Source: Moniliella sp. 'wahieum' (taxonomy: Eukaryota > Basidiomycota > Moniliellomycetes > Moniliellales > Moniliellaceae). From it: 64,000 nucleotides of DNA. The notes under the pieces were generated by a model. The model was not told where the DNA came from, searched no databases, and was given only the letters and a program-made list of their open reading frames with translations. The position numbers and the translations under genes are program-made. Shown here in pieces: positions 56,328-64,000 of the stretch; position 1 is the stretch's first letter; the number at the start of each line of letters is the position of its first letter. The stretch is from NCBI GenBank assembly GCA_003971905.1, contig RSEE01000009.1, forward strand, positions 248,001-312,000, written 5' to 3'.

Positions 56328-59300
56328 ATGAGCGACTCGGGCTTGCCAACCGACAACCCCCTCCTGGGGCGGCTCCACAACGAAGACTTGGGGTCAGAAT
56401 CATGGGCCGCAGTGCGTCCGGGCAGAGTCGGCGTTCTGCCTTCCACACCTCGAGCCCCGCGACGTGCTTAGCCCCGCGCCTGCATCCGACCCTGCGCCCG
56501 CCTCCGACTGGAGGAAAACGATGAACGACTTGGTGCGGCAGTGGTCGGACGAAACATTCGCCGCTGCAAGAAATTATCCCTCCCCCCCCGTCAAACCGCT
56601 TCCGGACGGCCCGGGCCTTTCCCAGCGCGCTACGGTCCAGGTCAAGCGGTTGGCCTACCACATTGTGGCGCACAAGTTGCGTTCGACCGGGCCCGAGTGG
56701 GCACAGCAGATCGCCTTGGCCTTTGGCCAGATCGAACAGGTGGCGTTGGCGTTAGGAGGAAGTGGTGCGCGTGGCGGACGAATCGCGCGGGATGAAGGAA
56801 GACTTGTAAATAAACTCTTGTTGGGCGTTACCAATGCGCTGGCCGAGTCCAACAAGGAAGAGGTGCGCAACCAACGTGCCTGGTCGGCCAATACCGAGGA
56901 ACGGATCCAAGCGCTGGAAAACGATTGGCGCTTGCGCATCGAGGCGATGGAGCAGGCACAACAGACTGCTTGGAGCAAGTCCAGAATACGGTGCAGGGCG
57001 ATATCAAGATGCGTGCGTTGGCCGAAGTCAAAGCCACCTTGCTCTCCCGCGCCTCCTTGTCCTCCGCTGGAGGAACTGGGGTGGACCAGCGGAGGGAGCA
57101 AGGCCATCCAATGAGCGCGATGCGGTGGGTACGGGATATGGTACCCCAAGAAATGGACCGCTTCGGGGAGAGGTGAAAGCCGAGCTTGTGCCCACTTTGG
57201 AAGACCAGGTGCGCACGCGATGGAGAAAGATGCAGCCCTTGGTGCACACCGAGGTGGAGAAGGAGATGCGTCGGGTGATCCGTGCCGAGCTCGAACAGGA
57301 CATTCGTCCATTGGTTCGCGCCGAACTCGCCAACGAGCTCGCCCCGTCGTCCAAACCGAGGTGGAAAAGGAAGTACAGCCGTTGCTGCAACAGGAAGCGC
57401 AGAAAGCTACCCAGGCTTCCCTCGAGCTGGCACGGCCTTCCTTGCGAGACGAAGTACGGACCATGGTACAGGCCGAACTGGCACGATTCAAGTTGGCCCA
57501 AATCAGGCAAGACAAGTGCGAGCTGCCCCAGGTGTCTTTACACCAGCTCAGCAGGCCCAACCGGGCCTAACGGAACAGGTCAAACCACTGCTTGACCCAA
57601 CGCAACAGGGCCTACTCGATCTAGAAACTGCAGGCCAGCAGCAGGCTCAAAGGCCATGCTTGGCGCACGAAGACAGGTTGGGCCTTGAGGCCCGACTGGT
57701 GCACGAGGCCAAGTTGGTACGGGATGCCAAACTGGCACGAGAACGAGAGGCCGAACTGGCACGAGAAGCCGAACTGGCACGAGAAGCTGAACTGGCACGA
57801 GAGGCCGAACTGGCTCAGCAGGCCAAACAAGCACTAGAGGCCAAGCTTGCCCTTGAAGCCAAGTTGGCGAAAGAGATTCAGCAGGCTAAAGAAGCACAAG
57901 AAGCCAAACGGGCTCTAGAAGCCAAACGCGCACAAGAAGCAAAACGGGCTCAGGAGGCCAAGCTAGCACAAGAGGCCAAGCTGGCACAGGAGGCCAAGCT
58001 ATCCCAAGAGGCCAGACGGGCAGAAGAGGCCAAACTGGCTGAAGAGATCAAATCAGTTCAGCGAGCTCAGCAAGTTCAACAAAGCAAGCTGGCTCAACAG
58101 GTCGAGCCTTTTATCACGACGCGGCAAAGCTCGCAAGTTGAGTTCGACAGTCATGAAGCAGTTCTTGCCTCCCAACAACGCACTTCTAGCTTGTCTGCGG
58201 TGGAGACGACGGGCTCTTCAATGTCATCCCATCCTTTTATCCTCCCACCCCCTTCTGCTCGTCAATCCGCACCCACGTCGAAGTCTGCGTCGCCGTCAAC
58301 TGCCGAGGGTGGGCCCCGTTCCCGGTCCGCTGTCGTCCGCCCAGCTCAGGATCCGCCACCGGTCGTTCCACCGATACGCACAACGAGAGATGCTGGCCAA
58401 TGGCTTGAAGCACAGCAGGCGATCCATGCATCTCTCTGGCGCGCAACTGCTACAAACAATCTCAGCGGCTTTGCCCTCTGGGCCAGCGTCCCATTGGTAC
58501 TCCAAGCTTACCCGGCATTTGAGCAAGACGACTCGGAAATGAGCTGGCCCGAGTTTGTCCAGCTCTTTACCGAGGTTCTCTGACGACCAAGGCATCAGAT
58601 GGACCTTGCCTCCTGATGCTCCTTCTAAATCTTTGGCCTCAGTTCCTGGTTCAGCAGCTCCAACTCTCACTCCTCCCCCTTCGGCTAGCCATCCCCCTTC
58701 CTCCAATACCCAAGGGGGCACAACAAGTGCTAGCCCCCGTCGCTCAACGGCCCACGTCCAGCCCGTTCGCTCCTTCCCCGAACCACGCTCCCCTCTCACC
58801 CATCCACCATTCTGCCCCATTTCCTCGAGCCGCTTCGCCTGAAATAGCAGCCCCGCCATCCCGCAGACGGTCGAGCCTGGAGCCCAACAGCTCTACGTCC
58901 AGGCCGCCATCTCATCGAGCCCCTCGCCGAAGTCCTGCTCCCAACAGGGCCATGTCGTCCGACTACCCCCCTCCCAAAGCTCGCGCTTCCTTCTCCCCTC
59001 CACCCTTCGACTCGGAACACCCCGCCCTTCCGCCCAGGCCCGAAGCAGACGGGGCGAACGCCCATCCCGCTCACGTATGGAATGGGACAGGCACCTTTCC
59101 TCTCACTCTTTCTCGCGCGGCACAGATGTCAGCCCCGGGCGGCACGACCACTCGCGGTATGACCACGACCGGTACGACCACGACCGGTACGACCACGACC
59201 GGTACGACCACGACCGGTACGACCACAGCGATACGACACACAGCCGATACGAGTCTGACCGAATGGACCGCGAGAGGTATGGCCGGGATCGATACGACCG

Positions 59301-59681
59301 AGTGGGAGCGGTACCATCGTCAGCGGTCCGACTATGAGCGGTACGATCGTGAGCGCTAGTCCTGAGCGGTACAGTGCGGAGCGGTACGAGCTGGCGAGGG
59401 ACGAGCGGGGGGGACGAGCCTGAGCCACCCCGGCCTTCTTCCCGACACAGTTCCGAGGCCCACGACCGTTCCCATCCCAGCCTTGCGTCTCGGCTGCAAT
59501 CGGCCAAACGGGGCTCGCCTGCCGACAAGGAAGAAGCGCCGCGGCCCACGGCTCACCGCTCTGCCGCCCAAGCTACCTCGTCCCGTTCGTCTCGTTCGTC
59601 TCGTCGGCCCTTGGGCCAGGCGCGCGTGGTAGAGCGAATGCGCCGGAGCAGACCGAGTCCAAACGACGCCGCATCGAGTGA
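56328..59681 (+). CDS. large coiled-coil protein with Ala-rich heptads and RYD repeats (unrecognised)
   Basis: I do not recognise the family. From MSDSGLPTDNPLLGRLHNED (56328) the reconstructed protein is about 1100 residues. A helical N-terminal domain (LVRQWSDETFAAARNYPSPP, LAYHIVAHKLRSTGPEWAQQ, IALAFGQIEQVALALGG) comes first. Next is coiled coil with internal repeats of the type PLVxTEVEKExxxxxxAELxxxxRP (about 57190-57480). Then about 110 residues of EAELAREAKLAQEAK heptads form a long single helix or coiled coil (57700-58100). A Ser/Pro-rich linker and a WPEFVQLFTEVL-ended segment follow. A 15-bp repeat encodes HDRYD (59150-59235) followed by RYDRERYxxERY. The end is basic, ESKRRRIE then stop at 59679-59681. 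The Arg/Asp/Tyr repeats and basic tail suggest a nuclear or RNA-associated scaffold, but that is inference. At least six one-base slips. Confidence 0.6.
59150..59240 (+). repeat. 15-bp tandem repeat encoding HDRYD
   Basis: Five near-perfect copies of cggtacgaccacgac in tandem. The unit is a multiple of three. In the frame that continues into RYDRERY it encodes HDRYD; in another it encodes Thr/Gly repeats. Confidence 0.88.
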
Positions 59682-60537
59682 CCTGTCTCGGCCTCCACCA
59701 TTTCCTCTTTCTTTCCCTCTCTTCTTCCTCTTTCTTCTTCCTCGTTTTCTTCTTTTTTTCCTCTTTTCTCTTTCTTCTTTATTCTTTCCTCATTCTTCTT
59801 TCCTCTTTCTTGGTTTCGCTTGGGAAACGACCGCAGTTCTCCTCCATCGCCTTTCCGACCACGCCCCCTCCCCTCCCGGTGGTCCGCTACGAGGTTACGA
59901 CGACTTGTGTTTCCCTTGCCCCATATGTCCCCAAGGCATTGGTCCTCGTGAGGCCACCCTCCACCGTCATTGGATCCCGCCATCTTTCGGAACAGGTAGG
60001 AAGGGCGCCTCTGCATCTTCGACACTTTCTATGCGCCCGCCAAGTCGTTGGAATAGGCCGATAGCCCCGCGCCAAGCTTTCGTATTTCGCCCTTGTACTT
60101 TTCCATCTCCTCGGCTTTTGGCTCCTCTCGTCTACTCGTCCGTCTCTTCTGGTTTGGTTCAAGATAGAAGGAGAGGAGGCTATCCTCCGTGTCCATTCGA
60201 TGTATTTGGTTTCTTAAGACTCAACAAGTAGGTGCCACCCTACCCCAGTTTTATAGTCTCATCACTATCGACAGCTGTGGGCATGCAGTGTACCAGATTT
60301 GAGGAGCGAGGTTGATAGCGGTAATGGTGGCGGGGAGAGGAGGTAGAGATAGCAGGGGCGGGAGCCGGGGCATGCATGGTTGGTGGTGGTGGGGGAGCTA
60401 GTTTGGATGAGCGCAAGACAACTACCAACACAACATGAGCATGGATGCATGAGGCAAGCATGGATTCCATTAAAGAGCACGGATCGATACGGGCCACCAA
60501 AAAAGGAATTAGCGGATCACTGCAGGTTTGACCTCCT
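59682..60537. other. intergenic with polypyrimidine tract
   Basis: A tract of about 115 nt almost purely of T and C lies at about 59699-59815, directly after the coiled-coil gene stop. The rest has no coding signal. 60380-60410 is G/T-rich (ggttggtggtggtggggg). The right edge is the 3' side of the minus-strand B12D-like gene. Confidence 0.5.
59699..59815 (+). repeat. polypyrimidine (TTC/CTT) tract
   Basis: Imperfect TTTCCTC/TTCTTC units over about 115 nt with only isolated purines. It may be a 3'-UTR element or promoter-type purine/pyrimidine asymmetry. Confidence 0.75.
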
Positions 60538-60866
60538 TTACTCGCGCTTGTACTGGCTGGTAAACTCTTGCTGCAAGGTTCGGGTCAGCAACCGAGTCAA
60601 ACAAAGCAAGGCAAGGCAAAGGCCCAGGAGAGGGAAGAAAGAAGAAGAAACGTACGTTGACCGTCAGCAGCTTGGTGTTGGTGCCGGGGGCAATCTTGTT
60701 CCAAGGCTCGGGGTTGTCCTTGTGGTTCCACACAATCGTCGGGCCCTGCGACAAGCGGTAGAGGTACCACATCGCGCCGGCAAGCACGCACCGCCGGTGA
60801 TGACGTAGATGGGCACCGCCTCGGGGCGTACCAGTACTTCTTGAACGCGCGCAGGCCGGCCGACAT
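60538..60866 (-). CDS. B12D/NDUFA4 (MLRQ)-like small mitochondrial inner-membrane protein
   Basis: ATG at 60866 gives MSAGLRAFKKYWYAP, then EAVPIYVITGGAC, LAGAMWYLYRLSQGPTIVW and NHKDNPEPWNKIAPGTNTKL then LTVN. An 85-bp intron (60571-60655, GTACGT donor, CAG acceptor) joins it to QEFTSQYKRE and stop at 60538-60540. The product is about 80 residues with one transmembrane helix (around VPIYVITGG to WYLYRL). The WYLxRL-x-P-x-VxW and NPEPWN motifs are those of fungal B12D/MLRQ proteins, associated with respiratory complex I or IV. Two one-base losses (the G4 run at 60823-60826 and near 60790) break the raw frame. Intron placement and length fit the family. Confidence 0.87.
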
Positions 60867-61627
60867 GGTAGGAAACGGAGGAGAGGTGGAGGTGGAGGTG
60901 GAGGTGGAGGAGAAGAGGGAAAACGGCGGCTGGAGCGGCGATTTTTAATCGTCCCGGACCCCGCCGGGCCGAGCAGGGAGGGCTGGGAGCTGCATCATGC
61001 ATGCGACCTCAGATGCGGTGCGCAGGCGTGGGAAAGCAGGCGCATCACCGGTCGACCGGCCGCATCGGGGGCCGCCGGCGTGGCTGTGTGCCCCTGTGCC
61101 CCAGCGCTGCGTTCGGCTGAGGACAGCGCCAGTGCGCGGCCGCGGCTCCCCGCACCACAGCTGTTACCCGGCGGGAGTGCCAGCACGGTGGCTGGCCCGC
61201 ACCAGGCCAGTGTGAGGGCTCACAACCCAAAGTTTCAAAAGCCCCAGGCGCCCGGCCGCTGCCCAGCCTCCCGCGCTGGCGCTCCGCCTGCCTGGCCAGC
61301 CCGTTCCGCCCCGCGCTTTTCACAAACGGCGGAAACGTAAACAAATCCGTCGCCCAGCAACCCAGTCACTGACAGGGCCCAGCCAGCACAGGCCGGCACT
61401 CGGTACTCGACGCCCTCAGGGGAGCTATGACATGGTGACAACCGCCACGCAAGCCGCAGGGCGGCTGATGGCGCTGATGGTCGATGATAGATGACGTAAG
61501 GTGTAACTCACAGGGACCGTCCTGTGTGATGTCGCATGTCACATGCCGCTGTCACGCGGGCTTGTTCAAGCTGCAAGTGACGCGCACCCGCTACGCCACT
61601 CCGGGTACGCCGCTGCTGCCATACGCC

Positions 61628-61678
61628 TCGCTCAGGACGAAGCAATTGGAAATGGGAGCGAGATCAGCCAAACGATGA
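61628..61678 (-). repeat. remnant of the chromovirus LTR
   Basis: The stretch from cctcgctcaggacgaagc through caattggaaatgggagcg to agatcagccaaacgatgaga matches the terminal 50 bp of the LTRs at 17070-17250, with a few differences (AAACGATGAGA for AAACTATGACA). The rest of the LTR is absent. Confidence 0.75.
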
Positions 61679-62138
61679 GATTTGACAGCTGCTACGCCAC
61701 GGTGCTCCGCCTCTCGGAGGCTATCTATTGACAACATCTTGTGTGTGTAATACCAGGGCTGAGGACGGAGGCGTCCCCTCAATACTTGATCCCTTGGCAG
61801 GCATTCCCGCAACCGAGTGCCAGCACGGCTACCCCCACGTTACCCATTCCGATGTCCACAGTTACTCTTTAAGCTTTACCATCAAGAGTATAGTCCAAAA
61901 AAATGCAATGTGGCGGCGACGCGTAGAGTGTGATGAGACCTGGAGTCCAGATGGTCCTCGAGGGTGATGCAATCGCACTGATGGCGGTGGTGTTGGTCTA
62001 AGCCAACCAGCTACGCCTACTGAGGAACATCAAGCAGCGAGTCGCCACCAGGGGCTATACAGCTGAGCAAGGAAAACAGGGGAGAAAAACAGAACTCCCA
62101 GGCATGAGGAGGAACTGAAGGGACATTGGCCAAAGCAC

Positions 62139-62178
62139 GAGCCACCCGGTGGCTCAACAGAGCGCATTCCGGCGCTCT
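62139..62178. repeat. two adjacent perfect hairpins
   Basis: GAGCCACC-c-GGTGGCTC (62139-62155) is followed by AGAGCGC-attccg-GCGCTCT (62159-62178). Both are perfect inverted repeats in noncoding DNA. Confidence 0.6.
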
Positions 62179-63145
62179 GTGGCGGTGGCTGGCTCCCCCA
62201 GGCGCGGAGGTGGAGCACTTCCGGCCTCACTAGCCCCGAGGCTCCGCAGGCGCCAAAGACTGGTGGCGCACGCATAGCCACGTAAGCGCGCGTAAGCCCC
62301 AGAGACTAATAGTCTTCTCTCCTGTAGCTCTCAGACCTCATCCTGTTTCCCATCACCAACGCCAATCTCGCGCCCGCAAGAGATCGCCTACGCTACTGTC
62401 CTATTATACACTTCAGCATCCATTGCGGTCTCCATAGGCGGGTGGATCAGGGCGTCGCTCCAGCTCCACACGCGTCACTCCAACAAGCAAGCGCCGCAGC
62501 CCGATCCACACCTTCCACGCCTATATGGCAGGCCAGCGGTGCCGGCCAAGCCTTCTCGCCTTGCGATAGATCAAGCTTCAAGCTTCAGTCGATCACCAGG
62601 GGAACGGTTGAAAAGGACTGGATATCTCAACTGGTGTTGGTGTGGTACCGTTTCAGGCCACCCCCCCCGTCCACGTCCATCTTTGGAGAGGCAACAACGA
62701 TGTAGTCCAGATTGCTCCGTTGTTCTCCTGATCTAACCTACGGGGCAGGGGCCGGTGACCTGTTGCTAAGCAATGCCAACCCAGCTGGCACGGTCGATGT
62801 ACCCTCTGGGACTGCGCTCTGGTGAACCCCTGCAAAAGTCCCCCGAAGAATCGGTGGAACAACATGATTCATGCCCAGCACAGTTCGCCACACCAAAAGA
62901 ACCAGGCCCTAGCTCCAGCCGTAGGGAGAGGGATCCAGCAGGACCGTCCATTCCAATGAGGTCATACGAACTCTTCTGCGTTCTGTGCAAGGAGGATGCT
63001 GATGCAAGAAGAGGCAGGTGTGTGCGGGGCATGGGAGGAGAGAGAAAAGATGAGCCGGAGGCAAAGAAGGAGCAGTTGGGAAAAAGGGAGAGCTAGGGAG
63101 TCCAAGACACGTGTTGAGCGAAACTGCCGGCATGCTGCATGGACG

Positions 63146-63815
63146 TTAAAAGTTGATCAGGTCGTTGGTGATCACATACCACGTTCCTGCCGCTGCCGCT
63201 GCCGCGGCAAGGGCGAGAAGGAGGGCAACCAACGGCAGGGACACCTGAGGCATGCGCGAGGTAGATGCCTTGGCTTGTGCGCGCAGCTGGGCATTCTCTG
63301 CTTGCAGCTGCGGGATGGATGGGGACGTCGGGAGCTCCTCCGCTTCTTCCTCGGGCACCACTGCCGAGGTAGGAGGCAAGTAGGCCACGCGCAACTTTTG
63401 CTCGCTAATCTCGGCCTTGTTCACCGACGCCCAAAATTCCGTAGAAGGGAGACTGGTAGCGGTGGGACTGGCAGGCGCGCTCTGTACCAGAAACTTGTCC
63501 CGGCACTTGGCACTGAGCAGCGGTTCCTCCGCCATGGCCTGCAGCATAATCAGTACCTCGGCCGAACCCCCGGCAGGGACAAGCCAGTATTGGGCTTAAC
63601 ACAGTACTGCTTGGGCGCGGTCGTCTTGATTTTGAAAGCGACGGGGTGAGAGTGTGGGTTGGTGATGGTCAACGGTTGAGTGCCCAGGCGGGTCAAGGGG
63701 CGCGGGAAGCCCAGTTGAGAGGGCGGATCGAGTCTGGGAGGTAAGGCGAGTGAGAGGGGCAGGGATGGGAGGGTGCAGGGAGACAAAGGGGAGAAAGGAC
63801 GTACTTGACAGCCAT
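63146..63815 (-). CDS. SCS2: VAP/Scs2 family ER membrane tether (MSP domain)
   Basis: Exon 1 is only 11 nt (ATG at 63815: MAVK). The 71-bp intron (63734-63804, GTACGT donor) leads to LDPPSQLGFPRPLTRLGTQP. The MSP domain continues LTITNPHSHPVAFKIKTTAP, KQYCVKPNTG, then a slip at C5 (63567-63571) and GSAEVLIMLQAMAEE, KCRDKFLVQS and EFWASVNKAE. KTTAPKxYxVxPN is the surface that binds FFAT motifs of lipid-transfer proteins. After a Glu/Pro linker comes a coiled coil (PQLQAENAQLRAQAK), then a C-terminal tail anchor (LPLVALLLALAAAAAAAGTW). This is the full layout of a yeast Scs2-like ER protein that anchors ER-plasma-membrane contacts. Length (about 205 residues) is normal. Confidence 0.92.
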
Positions 63816-64000
63816 AACGACGATCGAAGGTGGCTGGTGGCAGAGGTGGAGAAGACGGTGGTGGGGCAAGCTTCAAGCGCCTGGCGTTCAACAAAGCTTG
63901 ACAAATTGGCGTGGCGTCCTGTCGCCTTTTGCTGAGAAGGGGTTGAAACCGCTTGGACCGACCAGCCAGCCCCTCTGGCGCTCAGGCGCTCAGGCCGCCG
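63816..64000. other. window-end intergenic/promoter region
   Basis: Upstream DNA of the VAP gene. It carries AAGCTTCAAGCGCC and AAAGCTTGAC words. No gene is seen before the window ends. Confidence 0.4.

Larger units (their letters stand above)
60867..63145. other. intergenic region, no gene recognised
   Basis: About 2.3 kb with no supported gene. A GGTGGAGGTGGAG repeat at about 60884-60908 lies just upstream of the B12D-like ATG. It also holds an LTR remnant (61628-61678), two adjacent hairpins (62139-62178), and an AAGCTTCAAGCTTCAG word flanked by GATC (about 62570-62590). Confidence 0.45.

Noticed and set aside
59682-60231. Continuation of the coiled-coil protein past 59681
   Set aside because: The alternative frame would read into the polypyrimidine tract; a one-base correction gives a basic ESKRRRIE end with a stop, which is more plausible.
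60997-61441. Open frames on both strands at 61.0-61.4 kb
   Set aside because: GC-rich with overlapping frames on both strands, no conserved motif, no splice or start context.

Overview
This 64-kb window is nuclear DNA of a fungus. The evidence is host genes with short GT-AG introns (43 to about 116 bp, often with GTACGT or GTATGT donors), an intron-containing tRNA-Val, a fungal-type Ty3/gypsy chromovirus, fungal LINE relics and conserved fungal proteins. Protein style and compact introns suggest a basidiomycete or yeast-like basidiomycete; I cannot name a species.

Layout, left to right: a GPI-anchored secreted alpha/beta-hydrolase (1516-3037, +); tRNA-Val(AAC) with a 22-nt intron (3839-3935); a small ankyrin protein (4285-5077, +); a PPP4R1-like HEAT-repeat subunit of protein phosphatase 4 with a long disordered N-terminus (5732-11162, +); one or two unrecognised genes (11815-13226, +); a Yap-type basic-region factor with no visible leucine zipper (13357-14270, -). 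Next comes a repeat-rich block holding a young chromovirus (17070-22746, - orientation) with a 5-bp target duplication. Then nicotinamidase (24995-26047, +), a relic of the Nup98 autoproteolytic domain (27327-27590, -) and a peroxisomal-type adenine nucleotide carrier (28120-29423, -). A LINE relic (30000-30820) precedes an amino-acid permease (32728-35319, +). A 9-kb gene-empty block (35320-44300) holds a solo LTR and a second LINE relic. A compact gene-rich end follows: C2H2 zinc-finger factor, tubulin cofactor E, Gyp5/EVI5-type TBC protein, DUF2156 protein, coiled-coil/RYD-repeat protein (all +), then a B12D/NDUFA4-like protein and a VAP/Scs2 protein (both -).

The genes are unrelated housekeeping and regulatory genes and form no evident pathway cluster. 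Almost every one, retrotransposon included, needs several one-base reading-frame corrections. Most have the same sign (one base missing) and many fall at homopolymers, which points to an unpolished long-read assembly rather than mass pseudogenisation. I therefore give whole-gene spans and describe proteins as reconstructed across slips.

Gene-free stretches carry many short tandem arrays built on hexamer palindromes (AACGTT, ATGCAT, AAGCTT, ACCGGT, ACTAGT, AGATCT, GTAC). I found no convincing novel multi-gene system. The best leads are a TBC protein lacking its glutamine finger, the zipper-less basic-region factor, the isolated Nup98 fragment, the internally deleted 5' LTR and the palindromic repeat vocabulary.
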